Origin: Aurantiochytrium sp. KH105
Taxonomy: Eukaryota; Sar; Bigyra; Thraustochytrida; Thraustochytriidae
Assembly (NCBI GenBank): GCA_003116975.1
Contig: BGKB01000012.1
Span: 496,001-560,000, forward strand
Direction: 5' to 3'
DNA length: 64,000 nt
Under the pieces are notes generated by a model, which did not search any database, was not told where the DNA came from, and saw nothing but the letters and a program-made list of their open reading frames with translations. The translations under genes and the position numbers were made by a program. Shown piece by piece: positions 38,001-47,098 of the stretch (its first letter is position 1; every line of letters starts with the position of its first letter).

Positions 38001-41000
38001 TTCCCCCGCAAGCGCAGCGCAGCTCGAGCTCATTCTAAAATCCCTTAGCGAGAAAGCCGTGCATGACCTGGCCGCCGCCGCTGACGATGAGGGGTATACG
38101 CCGGTGTTACGCGCGGCTTCATCCCTCTGTGCCCTTTCTGGAATCCCTCTGGCTGCGGGATGCAGCGCGTTTCGCACTCTTTGCAAGCAGCTGCCCGGAG
38201 ACGCACTCAAGGCCTGCGTGCAAGCTGAACGAGACCGTCGCGATCCGGTACGTGTTGCTCATTTGCTGCAGAACGGCGACGGCCCTTGGAAAACCATGCT
38301 GGAGCTCGATGCCGCGGCCGCTCCGGACGTCGCGACTCAAGATTCCCTTGCCAAGGCAAAGGAGAGGGAAGTGCTCAAATCGTGCGCATTCGCTCTTTCC
38401 TCCCGCGCAAACGAGAACAAGAACGTCTTACATTTTGTGCTGAGAATGCGCGATAACTCCACCATCAAGGACGTTCTCACGTGGCTCCTGCCATTGCTCA
38501 AAGATAATGAGGGGTCTTCTCTGGCGCATGATCCCGCCGGGCCGCCCGGACAGCGTCTGAGTCCGCTTCAGGCCTTTTTGCGCGAGCGCTACGCAGTCGG
38601 GCACGCTACGTCGCTCCAGCATGATGCTACCATTGCCAGCACCAGCCGTGACACCTCGATTTTCAATGGAATGGACGCAATGTCTGACGTGAGCTCGGAG
38701 GCGAGCGACGTGGCAAATCGTTTAGAGGAAAATGCGCCAGCTGCTGCCCTGAACGAAGCAACGTCATTGTCAAAGAGTGACTTGGAGCTTTTCCATAGCA
38801 TATGCGAGATGCTCGTAAAATTTGACGAGGAAGCGGACCTGAATGCTCTTCCGGAAAGTGTCTTTGCTGATGACGCCGCCCGCCTCGCGTTTTCCTACCC
38901 CGCATCACAGGAACAATCTGACATTGACGACATCCGGCGTGCGCTCAAGGCAAACAAGATCGAAGGCCTTCCTCGTGCACTGGAGACGCTTGTGCAGCTT
39001 CGATTGAAGAGACGTCTCGCACTGAGCAAACACAATGGCTGCGCTGACACGACACCGACGACCCACTTGCTCGTCGAACGTCCCCAGCTTACAGTGGGCC
39101 AGCTTGGTAATCTCGTTGCGCTCGGGCTGGACATCAGCGTGGAGAATGTGAGCTCGGGGACCAACAGTCTTCACGTTGTCCTTGGCCGGCTCGCGCAGCC
39201 CGGGGCCGATGGCACGCAAGGTGTCATTGACATCGTGGAGTTCATTTGCGAAAAGAGTCCTTCTCTGCTCCAGGGCGTCGACTCAAAACGGAGAACGCCG
39301 CTCCACGTCGCGGCAGAGCTGGAAAATGCAGCAGTTCTGAAAACCCTGCTCGCCGCAGCTGAGTCTTGCGGTGCCAAGAACGTGCTCGACGCACAGGATC
39401 TCCAAGGTCGCACCCCATTGCATCTCAGCGTTGCTAAAGCCGCGGCGCGCGAAGAGGAGGTGCTCGAGCCGAGCGAGATTGCTCTCCTTGACGCCGGCGC
39501 TCGCCTTGACATGGCCGATGAGCGGGGCCAGACGCCGCTGCACGTGGCCTTTCTCGGCAGCAACACCAAAGTCAGGGACCTGCAAAACTTCCCGCACTCT
39601 TTGCCAGAAAACGCCACTCACGACCGCATTGAGCTCGTCAATGCTTTGCTTGCCTATACAACATCGGACCTGGCAATCGTCGACACAAGCGATTGCTGGG
39701 GTCGAACGCCTCTCATGTATGCGGCGGCGGCCAATGCGCTCGTTTCAAGTCTTCTTCTTATGACCAAGGGGGCCAAACTCTTTGCCAAGGATGTTGACGG
39801 AAACAATGCTCTTGGCATTGCCGTGCTTCGTGGTCACGACATGTTCGCGATTACAATGCTCAAGAGCGCGGACGCCGTCGTTCCAGCCGAGCTTCCTGAT
39901 GTCGTAGAGGTCAAGCGCAAAGTGCGCAAGCATGGCGCTGATGCAGAGAGCGATGTAGACATGGAGTTGGTGGGAACGCCTTCGAATCCATTTGAAGGCA
40001 TGGAAATTGTCTCGCGCAAGCAGGAATCCGTCTTTTGGCATGCGGTGAACCGTAAGCAGATGGGTCTGGCGTACATTGTGCTGACGATGATCCCTCGTGC
40101 GCGCGCCATTGCTGACGCTATGGAGTGTGGTTCCTTCCAGGTGGTCCGAAAGATTCTCTCCACATGCAACCGCAACGAACTCATGGCATGCGACCCGCAA
40201 GGTCGCTGCGTTCTGCACCATGTGGCTGACTCGCGGGCCCTTGCGCAGGCGAGTGAATGGGGCCCGGTTCTTGCAGAAAAGATGATCTCTCGTGGCGTCA
40301 AGGTCACTGATGTGGATGAGAATGGCTGCACCCCGCTTCACCTTGCAGCTGCTCGCGGGAATCTATCGCTCAGCGAATTCCTCTTGCAAGTGTCGCCTGA
40401 GCTGGCTTTGGCGCGTGACAAGAATGGTGAACCGCCGCTCTGGTATTTGATCCGCGAGCTGGACGCGCTCGGGATTTCCAAGCGCGAGGCTGTGGCGCTG
40501 ACGGAGCTGCTTGGTGACCCGCTGCGACCACTTTTGATGAGCGGCGAGCTTTCATCGAGCATCAAGAGGAGCAGCAAGCCAATCCAGCTCCCAGATCTGA
40601 GCGTGCACATTGGAAACTTGCATCTCGAAGGAGGGCCCAACTCCGAGACCGTGGAGCGCGAGGCGGCGGAGGCCGCCCGCAAAGCACGTGGCGAGGAGGC
40701 GTCAAACGTCTCAGCCGAGGAGAGCAAGCTCTTCGGCAACACGACGGCTGCTATTTGTACGTTGCACTCGGATCAAATGGGTGTTCTGGACGCCTTGGTT
40801 TCGCGAGGCGTCGACCTCGTGGCAACCAATACCGAGGGTTACAATGCGCTGCACGTTGCTGTCCTCGTGGCAAATTCCACTGCTTGTTTGGCCCTTTTAC
40901 GACGCGGCGCCACGGTCGACGCGCTCACCAAGGCCGTTCCTGGAGTCAATGAAGCAGAGCGAACGCCGCTCATGCTTGCCACGCTCATGCTGAACGAGAA

Positions 41001-44000
41001 ACCCAAAGAGGCGCTCAGGATTGTCGAAACACTTTTGACGTTTGGAGCAGACCCGACTGTGACTTGTTCTGCGGACGGCAACACCGCCCTGCACTATGCA
41101 GTTATGCGAAATCATCTCGAAGCTGCGGAGACGCTTATCCGCGCGTGTCGCGACTACGCGCGTCTCCGCATGGACAAATCGCTGCTTCGTGAGATAACTC
41201 TCGAAGACTTTGCGACCGCAGATGGCTCTCAGTTTCTTGTTAGATGCGGCGAGGAAGCAAGCCTCTTTCCTGTCTTCAGACTGCCCAACAGAGAGGTGGT
41301 ATTCGGCATTGGTGCTGCTGCTACTGGGACACCTATTCTCAAGCTCAAGGAAGCCGAGCGGGTGAACAAGTTTCTTGAGCCGTTAACAGCATGGAGATTT
41401 AGGGAGTTGAGGTCATATGTGTACGACAATCGACTTGTGAGCGTCGAAGTGCTCGCCAGGCGGGACCCCAGAGAGCTTCAGTCAGAGTTCAATGTCCCAT
41501 CATACCTCTTCGACAAAGTAAACAAGCTCGTTGAGGCTGCCAAGAAGGACTTTGCAGAATTTCAGGCTGCCCAAGCCGCGCGCTCGAGTCGTGCGCAGAT
41601 CCCAGAATCGAGCCGATGGTCTCAAATTATCCCTGCCGACGATCTCAAGCTGGATGACTCTGTCGTCTTTACGGAGCTCCTTCGACTTTCAGAGGAAAAA
41701 AAGAGCGAGGGCGAGGGCAGTGGTCTCGAGCAATTTGGCGTGGGCGAGGACCACGTTCAGAAGCTTTCTGCTGCCGAGGCCATCGCAGAGAAGCTCAACA
41801 AGTTTCGAGGCAGTGAGCATCTCGTCGTCGGCCAGACTGACGCCCAGCTCACGACACAACTTGAGCCCGGAACAGGTGTTTTGGTCTACACTGACCAGGA
41901 AAACTTTCTTGAAGGCCGTATTCTTCAGCGACATCCCAACCAAACGTACAAAGTGGGCGTTGTTCGAGGCGGCGTTGTCGACATGGTGCCGCGCTCGGAC
42001 ATGCGACCTTGGGGAAAGCCCGACGTTGTGGGTGAACCGCAAGAGATCAGACCCGGTGCTCTTGACTCGCTTTTGCAGCAGCGCAACAACGACGACGCCT
42101 CGTGCCTCGACCTTGTTGCCCGGCCCTTTGACTTTGGCTCGTACGAGAACACCAAAATGGCCAAGATGCTCGTGGACGCTGGCGCCAAGGTCGACGACAA
42201 GGTCTTAGGTCTCGTCCGCCCGAACGGCCATCTTGCTCGGTTTCTGCGTCGTATTCAAGACGGCGGGTCGACCGACGATAAGGATGAGATGGAGATCGAC
42301 GAAGTCAGAACGAGTCGCGAGGATGATGATGATGTGTTGGCGGAGCTGACGAACGTGCCTGACGCGGAAACATACAAACGCGAGATGCGCGATGCCGCCG
42401 TCGCTGCAGAGAACGAGTTTGCATCGGCTGCACCTCCCTCTGCCAAAGTGAATCCAAATTGCGAGCTCAAAAGCGAGGGTCTGCATGTGCTTCCGTGTGG
42501 CGAGGATGACTTTTACGACACCGTTCTCATCAAGGTGGAGATGCGGCGCGAAGGATTCTTTGAAAACAGCTTTTACAAGCTGCAGCTGGTCAAGGATCCA
42601 ATCAAGAACCTCGTCGTGATGATTAACAATTGGGGTCGCATCGAGGAGCAGGGCAAGTTCCAACAAACGCCCTACGGGTCGGAAGCTGAGGCGATCAAGG
42701 AGTTTGAAAAGGTGTTCAAGTCGAAGACGGGAAATGCGTGGGCGCAGCGCGCGAACTTTGAGCCCAAAACGAAAAAGTACCGCCTTGTGCAACGCGTACG
42801 ACGCCAATTCGAGAAGCGACCGCTACCGAGCCTGGCGACCGTTCTTGAAGACAAGATTGACTTTCCTGATGCGAAGCGCCAGACGTCGCTGTCCCCGGCT
42901 GTGCTAGACATGCTCAAGACGGTGACGGACCCGCGCGCCCTCGAAGCGGCAGCGATAGGCGCCGGTCTCGATGAATCTGAGCGGCCTTTGGGTCAAATTT
43001 CCATCGAGGCCCTCCTCGCGGCGGAAGCCAAACTCGAGGAAATTGCAACTGCGTGCGATCGCAGTATCAAACTGCGCCAGGAAAGCAAACTGGACGAGAT
43101 GCGCGAGGAAACGGACAAGGCGTTGGGCTTGTCGATTGAGTTCTACGAGCTCATTCCCATCAAGGATGGTCTTGACGGCCCGGTGCGACCATTTACCAGC
43201 CGAAGTGACAGACACTTTCGACGCGCCGCTCAGCTCGTGGCGTCACTAAAGGACCTGGCTGCTGCAACACAGATGGTGATTGTCGGCTATCATCGTCGCA
43301 ATGAAGAGCACTGCTTGGATCGCGTGTATCGCTTCACGGGCGCAAACATGAAACCATTGCCCATTGGTGACCACGAACGGACCAGCGTCGAGCAGTACTT
43401 CCGTAACACTCGCGGAAACCTTGCTCAAGTCATCGTGAATCAAGTCTTCAAGGTGCGGCGTCATGGAGAGCAGTCGAATCGCCACATGCACAACCGGCGG
43501 CTTCTCTGGCATGGAACTCCCGCGGCCAACGTCCTTGGCGTTCTCAAGGACGGCCTTCGCGTCGCGCCAGTTGATTCGCGAATGAGTGGCCAAGCCTTTG
43601 GCCGTGGCGTTTACTTTTCCGATATGGCAGAGAAGTCGTTTGCGTACTGCCGTAGCACTGCTGGTGCAAAGGCATACCTTTTTCTCGCCGAAGTAGCCTT
43701 GGGTCAAACCAAAAATATCGACATGAACTCGGACCACGATGACACGGCCGAGAAAAAGCCTGCGGACAGTACCACTGTGCAAGGCGGGCGCCAACCTGAT
43801 CCCACACTGGATATCGTGCTTAACCCAGCGGGAGTCACCGTTCCGCTTGGTCCCGTCGTGCCTCGCCGGGAAAGTGACGCTGCTCAAGGTTTCTGGCATG
43901 CTCAGCAAAAGAACTATGGTCCTGGACGACGGAGACTTTCGTCAGCAGCCTCCAAGGCGATTGAGGCGGTGCGCTTGAACCCTGAAACAACCTATCCGGC

Positions 44001-44247
44001 TGAGGTCATGATCAAGGCCGAGAATGGTGAGCCAGAGATGAAGGTTTTGCTTGACGCTGGCGCTCTCTCTCGTACAGCGACCGTGGTGGGTGACAACTCC
44101 ATTTATCTCGTCCGACTGGAAGAGCCTGAACAGCATCACAGTCATGCTGGATTCAATGAGTTCGTTGTCCCTGATACCGACCGCATCAACATTCGATACG
44201 TTGTGGAGCTTATGCCCCGAAAGTTGGTAGCGCTGCCTAAAGAATAG
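35071..44247 (+). CDS. Giant ankyrin-repeat poly(ADP-ribose) polymerase with WGR and PARP regulatory domains
   Basis: The product is 3058 residues from the ATG at 35071 (A at -3, G at +4). Order: a small beta-rich, Tudor-like segment (about 20-110); a Lys/Arg/Asp-rich nuclear-localising region (to about 270); ankyrin repeats over about 540-2020 in several blocks (for example TPLHIAVVCGDLQMAEKL, NTPLHYAAAYG); a possible SAM-like helical segment (about 2095-2160); a second Tudor/SH3-like segment (GTGVLVYTD...YKVGVV, about 2265-2310); a WGR domain (about 2473-2575, INNWGRI); a PARP helical regulatory domain (about 2606-2726); and the catalytic domain. The H-Y-E triad is complete: H2814 in LWHGT, Y2848 in GVYFSD, E3030 in FNEFVV. 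It is therefore predicted to make poly(ADP-ribose) from NAD+ on nuclear targets, with WGR suggesting DNA-break or nucleic-acid sensing. PARP1 is about 1,000 and tankyrase about 1,330 residues, so this is unusually large. Confidence 0.93.
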   Translation: MATRRSTRKKTPARASVAAAAAELKYAEGELVAVLADDKAKKSSDKFLVGRLAADVVRSPGDESGQDVEILWYDVDAEDGVPATTYRARSENEETPVGAIVCALTSAGIEVEDDTVHVSDEAFAFAEKQLEKQLKDDYASDDDSQFGDAAVAARKQAAGKKKSRNAKRSRHGKAKRGASAAADDDGDVKIEDAEDVLEDDGNASENNVDDNDDDDDDGAPRARKSRKTSKTQKRKSAPRKIKKDADDEAIDVGAPPKKGKRGGHKLAPRPNVPVVPDYWTQKIKGQPSSFRGDVERASKELIRAVRTSDQKAFKTLLADRKGLCSSLVFQSVHFPINSLMWAVIQDNKDMVEKIVNDAAFSETSLRVSMQACAISQLSTGEHTSQFSNGYGRRRINASRGSKEGNNALLKDLRNGKYSMPCERRKIASGNPLKIDNRALVSAKHAEDLAWNLMLDFDPLSDAMIDVLEGKYQALVHHDTVDEALQSGNIRLARRMIELDKAEGGLNFLHIESLQEKKPPKNAANPFSAAIRAASVTKKSHSISRATPVAYACINPCADYLKALLKASPKAASSVDTSKRTLLHYAAACEGPDPLRHLLSTHIELDRLQADRTSFKLTPLGVACKFGRATNVKALLESAKGNESLLRSMLDVCAVHGSKPLHVVAHSRRSGRYEIADILLAFGADVEPEQTAEVNKKTPLHIAVVCGDLQMAEKLVKAGAKPNKADKLQRSPLIYACMNGQIHIVAWLLRLGVDAEAADSSGNTPLHYAAAYGFEDCVELLLTHGQVPPDPKNDWKTSPLGIALQKGRNAVAEVLFRQAVDVNFPDDKGRSPLFQLLEDYVERLANRKIELAPSGPSRAALLEAMPWALRTLFQRKDVELGRPNAQGETALHVLAKQRFPAEIKAGVLGRLVDLFLEKAAGVDVNACDKDGLSAVVLAAASGNTTVFSRLVNAGASLETARDSQGRNVLHLVFCGGADSPASAAQLELILKSLSEKAVHDLAAAADDEGYTPVLRAASSLCALSGIPLAAGCSAFRTLCKQLPGDALKACVQAERDRRDPVRVAHLLQNGDGPWKTMLELDAAAAPDVATQDSLAKAKEREVLKSCAFALSSRANENKNVLHFVLRMRDNSTIKDVLTWLLPLLKDNEGSSLAHDPAGPPGQRLSPLQAFLRERYAVGHATSLQHDATIASTSRDTSIFNGMDAMSDVSSEASDVANRLEENAPAAALNEATSLSKSDLELFHSICEMLVKFDEEADLNALPESVFADDAARLAFSYPASQEQSDIDDIRRALKANKIEGLPRALETLVQLRLKRRLALSKHNGCADTTPTTHLLVERPQLTVGQLGNLVALGLDISVENVSSGTNSLHVVLGRLAQPGADGTQGVIDIVEFICEKSPSLLQGVDSKRRTPLHVAAELENAAVLKTLLAAAESCGAKNVLDAQDLQGRTPLHLSVAKAAAREEEVLEPSEIALLDAGARLDMADERGQTPLHVAFLGSNTKVRDLQNFPHSLPENATHDRIELVNALLAYTTSDLAIVDTSDCWGRTPLMYAAAANALVSSLLLMTKGAKLFAKDVDGNNALGIAVLRGHDMFAITMLKSADAVVPAELPDVVEVKRKVRKHGADAESDVDMELVGTPSNPFEGMEIVSRKQESVFWHAVNRKQMGLAYIVLTMIPRARAIADAMECGSFQVVRKILSTCNRNELMACDPQGRCVLHHVADSRALAQASEWGPVLAEKMISRGVKVTDVDENGCTPLHLAAARGNLSLSEFLLQVSPELALARDKNGEPPLWYLIRELDALGISKREAVALTELLGDPLRPLLMSGELSSSIKRSSKPIQLPDLSVHIGNLHLEGGPNSETVEREAAEAARKARGEEASNVSAEESKLFGNTTAAICTLHSDQMGVLDALVSRGVDLVATNTEGYNALHVAVLVANSTACLALLRRGATVDALTKAVPGVNEAERTPLMLATLMLNEKPKEALRIVETLLTFGADPTVTCSADGNTALHYAVMRNHLEAAETLIRACRDYARLRMDKSLLREITLEDFATADGSQFLVRCGEEASLFPVFRLPNREVVFGIGAAATGTPILKLKEAERVNKFLEPLTAWRFRELRSYVYDNRLVSVEVLARRDPRELQSEFNVPSYLFDKVNKLVEAAKKDFAEFQAAQAARSSRAQIPESSRWSQIIPADDLKLDDSVVFTELLRLSEEKKSEGEGSGLEQFGVGEDHVQKLSAAEAIAEKLNKFRGSEHLVVGQTDAQLTTQLEPGTGVLVYTDQENFLEGRILQRHPNQTYKVGVVRGGVVDMVPRSDMRPWGKPDVVGEPQEIRPGALDSLLQQRNNDDASCLDLVARPFDFGSYENTKMAKMLVDAGAKVDDKVLGLVRPNGHLARFLRRIQDGGSTDDKDEMEIDEVRTSREDDDDVLAELTNVPDAETYKREMRDAAVAAENEFASAAPPSAKVNPNCELKSEGLHVLPCGEDDFYDTVLIKVEMRREGFFENSFYKLQLVKDPIKNLVVMINNWGRIEEQGKFQQTPYGSEAEAIKEFEKVFKSKTGNAWAQRANFEPKTKKYRLVQRVRRQFEKRPLPSLATVLEDKIDFPDAKRQTSLSPAVLDMLKTVTDPRALEAAAIGAGLDESERPLGQISIEALLAAEAKLEEIATACDRSIKLRQESKLDEMREETDKALGLSIEFYELIPIKDGLDGPVRPFTSRSDRHFRRAAQLVASLKDLAAATQMVIVGYHRRNEEHCLDRVYRFTGANMKPLPIGDHERTSVEQYFRNTRGNLAQVIVNQVFKVRRHGEQSNRHMHNRRLLWHGTPAANVLGVLKDGLRVAPVDSRMSGQAFGRGVYFSDMAEKSFAYCRSTAGAKAYLFLAEVALGQTKNIDMNSDHDDTAEKKPADSTTVQGGRQPDPTLDIVLNPAGVTVPLGPVVPRRESDAAQGFWHAQQKNYGPGRRRLSSAASKAIEAVRLNPETTYPAEVMIKAENGEPEMKVLLDAGALSRTATVVGDNSIYLVRLEEPEQHHSHAGFNEFVVPDTDRINIRYVVELMPRKLVALPKE

Positions 44248-45111
44248 CCGCAAAATCTTGCTTGCAGATCACATTATTCGAGAAAAGGGGAGAAAGATAA
44301 ACAAATAAATAAAGGGATCCCGCGAACTGATTCTGTTTTCGGGGAAATTGAGATCTGCGTTGTCACCGATGAACTCGCTGTCCTCTATATTCATATGAGT
44401 ACATGTCATCCAAACAAATTCCAGGATACTGTCGACAGAGGAAAGAACCTTTCTCTCTCAACCAGGTTCAACTTGCCAGCCTGGGCAACGGTCGCCTCGA
44501 TGTCATGAAAGTCCTCGCCCTCTCTTTGGAAAACAAGAAAGTAGGTCCGAAGGAATGACTTCGTTCTAGCTTCGACCGCGCGGAATCGAGAAACGCGTGC
44601 TCACTTGATATGCAGAATCCCACAGACAACCCTGTGCCATGCAGCTACCCTCCTCCCTCCCTCCCTTCTTCCCCTCTCGCGGCGGAAGGGGAGCGAGGCG
44701 AATTCTCGCCGGGCGTCCACCCAAGAAGCGGTGTAAACGTTGGCGGTGCGCGTCGCCCCCGGCGAGCCGCCCAACCACGCCGCGCAGAGCGCCTTGCGCC
44801 GGTCGGGGCCGCACCGCGCGCACGCACGCACGCGCTCGGTACGCTCGCACGCGCTCGCGCGCACGTGCCCGCACGCGCGCACGTGCACGCGCGGCCGCGC
44901 CAGGACGCACGGCCCGCGAGGGATCGGAATCGATCAGATCGGATTTGCGACGCCGCTCGAGCTCGCGCGAGGAGCCTCGCGCGCGAGCGCGCAGCGCGCC
45001 TGCGCGCGCGGGGCGGGGGCCGCGGGGCGCGGAGACGGCGGCGGCGGGTGGGCAGGAGCAGGCAGCGGCGGCCTCGCGGCGCCAGAGCCCGCGGCGCGCA
45101 GACGCGGCGCC
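44248..45111. other. Intergenic region upstream of CK2 beta
   Basis: The first 330 bases are AT-richer and hold the PARP 3' flank (AAACAAATAAATAAAG at 44300). The remainder is extremely GC-rich with an alternating purine-pyrimidine tract at 44811-44898. The frame of the CK2 beta gene stays open upstream but has no in-frame ATG before 45112. Confidence 0.45.
44811..44898. repeat. GC/AC alternating purine-pyrimidine tract
   Basis: About 88 bases of CGCGCGCACGCACGCACGCG-like sequence with ACGTGC and GCACGTGC motifs. Such alternation favours Z-DNA and is CpG-dense. It sits about 215-300 bp upstream of the CK2 beta start. Confidence 0.55.
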
Positions 45112-46290
45112 ATGGACCGCGGCCACGACGCGGCGCACGTGCACGCCGCGGCGGCGGCGCAGGAGCAGGAGGAGGACGACGCGCTGCAGCGGCAGCAAGA
45201 CGAGGTCGGCGAGGAGGAGGATGACGAGGAGGACGACAAGGATGAGATGAATGGGTTTAGCAAGGAGGACGGGGAGCTCGTGGAGGAGGGTGGCGTCGGC
45301 GCGAAGAAGAGCGGTCTCAAGCAGGTCGACGACCTCGACGCCGAGTTTGCGGCCGCAGACCTGCAGTTCGAGAACGCCGAGGAGGTGAGCAACGAGTCAG
45401 AGTCGGACTTGAGTAGCAGTGAGGGCGACTCGTGGATCACGTGGTACTGCTCACTGCGTGGCCACGAGTTCTTTTGCGAGGTGGATCCAGACTATATTGA
45501 CGACAGATTCAACATGTACGGCCTCCCCGACATGAGGTACCTGAATGAGGCCATGGACGTCATCATGGATCTAGATGTGGAATGGGAGGACGATTATGAT
45601 CCGAACAGCGTCGAGAGAGAAATGATCGACGCCAACGCGGAGATGCTCTTCGGCATCATTCACGCGCGCTTCATCATTACCGCGCAGGGCTTGCGAATGA
45701 TGCAACACAAGTACGAGGCACGCGACTTTGGCGAGTGCCTCCGCATAGACTGCGAACGGCAGCCCCTCTTGCCGATCGGTCTTTCCGATGTACTCCGCGA
45801 GGCGACGGTCAAGGTGTTCTGCCCCCGATGCCGCGAAATTTACCTTCCCGCCAAGGAGCGCCAGCGGGGCCTCGATGGCGCCTTTTGGGGACGCACCTTT
45901 CCGCACCTCTTCCTCATGATGTACCCGCAGCGCATCATTGACGAGCCTTTTGAAAAGTTCGTGCCGCGCGTCTTTGGATTCCGGATACATGAATCTTCTG
46001 CGTATTGGAAGGGGTGTGAACGCACGAGTGGGTCGACGGAAACCCTTCTCGATCGTCCCAAGGCTGAGGCTGACGACGACGAGCACGCCAACGAGGAGAA
46101 TGGCGCATCGCTCGCAGCAGAGGCGGACGGGACCGACGTTTCAACGCCGGGTGTGCAAGCTGGCGATGCCTCACGTGGCGCCCAGTCAAAGGCGCCCGCT
46201 AATCCACCTGAACCTCCATCATCATCTGCGGTCAGCTCGAGCCTTGGGGAGTCGAAAGTGAAGGACGCCCTTGCCTCGCAGGCGCTGTGA
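45112..46290 (+). CDS. CK2B: Casein kinase 2 regulatory (beta) subunit
   Basis: The product is 392 residues. The conserved core begins near residue 106 (SWITWYCSLRGHEFFCEV, then DYIDDRFNMYGL) and ends near 290. The zinc-finger cysteines are all present: C209, C214, C237 and C240, with the spacing of the human protein (C109, C114, C137, C140). The LPIGLSD and FPHLFLMMYP signatures are also present. CK2 beta dimerises through this zinc site and holds two catalytic alpha subunits. The protein is much longer than the usual about 215 residues because of an acidic, His/Ala-rich N-terminal extension of about 100 residues and a Ser/Ala/Pro-rich C-terminal tail of about 95. The ATG at 45112 has G at -3 and +4. 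Confidence 0.95.
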   Translation: MDRGHDAAHVHAAAAAQEQEEDDALQRQQDEVGEEEDDEEDDKDEMNGFSKEDGELVEEGGVGAKKSGLKQVDDLDAEFAAADLQFENAEEVSNESESDLSSSEGDSWITWYCSLRGHEFFCEVDPDYIDDRFNMYGLPDMRYLNEAMDVIMDLDVEWEDDYDPNSVEREMIDANAEMLFGIIHARFIITAQGLRMMQHKYEARDFGECLRIDCERQPLLPIGLSDVLREATVKVFCPRCREIYLPAKERQRGLDGAFWGRTFPHLFLMMYPQRIIDEPFEKFVPRVFGFRIHESSAYWKGCERTSGSTETLLDRPKAEADDDEHANEENGASLAAEADGTDVSTPGVQAGDASRGAQSKAPANPPEPPSSSAVSSSLGESKVKDALASQAL

Positions 46291-47098
46291 CCTGCAGTCC
46301 CGAACGAATATCGCTTTGCTCAATTTTATACAAATCGACTTGGGACGAAAAGCAAAGTGAATTCAACACCAAAAGTCCAAGCAAAAGGCAAAGCAAAAGT
46401 CAAAGCAAAGAGCAGTCGTGATTATCCCCCTCAATTGAATTCTGATTTTCCTCATTCGTATATGCTCTGGTCTTCCACTTTCTCTTGCCTCGTGCGTCCT
46501 CGCAGCACAGCATGCCCTAAGCGAGTGCTCCAACCTCCTTTTCCAACCCCCCCAAAAAAGGGAGGAATTATGAATCGGCAAAAGGGGTTGCGGCAAAAGG
46601 GGTTGCGCACTCTAACCGTGAAACTCTTTGAGATCGCCTGCGCTGCGATCAATCAAGCTAACCACCGAGGAGAGCAAACTTCGATCGTGCCCGCCCCGCG
46701 AGGTGCGAGGGGACGCGAGGCGACGCAAGGCGGAGCAGGGCTCGCAGGCGCAGCGGCACCAGCTGCGTGCGCAGAGAAAGACCGCGCCGTGCCACACGGC
46801 GCGGCAGCGAGCCAAGTCTCGAGCGGCACGCGACGAGAGCGGTAACATTGACTGACGACGAGGACGTCGACGACAAGAACGACCTAACCGGCACGCCAGA
46901 ATCAGCAGGCAAGCAAGCAAGCAACGCAGGCAGGCAGACAGAGAGAGGAACAAACGGGGCAGACATTCGAGGCTGGCAGGCAGGCTGGGTGGGCGGCTGT
47001 CTGTCAGTTTGTCTGTCGGTCTGGCTCGCGGGCTGGCTGATTGGCGGCCTCGCGCAAGAGAAAAGCGCAGCGCGACCTGAAAACAGGCCGCAGGGGCC
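46291..47098. other. Intergenic region upstream of the Tousled-like kinase
   Basis: The left part contains GCAAAAG/TCAAAGCAAAG repeats (46367-46412) and a tandem 15-mer CGGCAAAAGGGGTTG (46576-46605). The right part has GCAA, GGCA and GGCTGGC/TGTC tetranucleotide runs (46905-47045). It resembles the repeat-rich leaders elsewhere in the window. No gene is seen. Confidence 0.45.
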
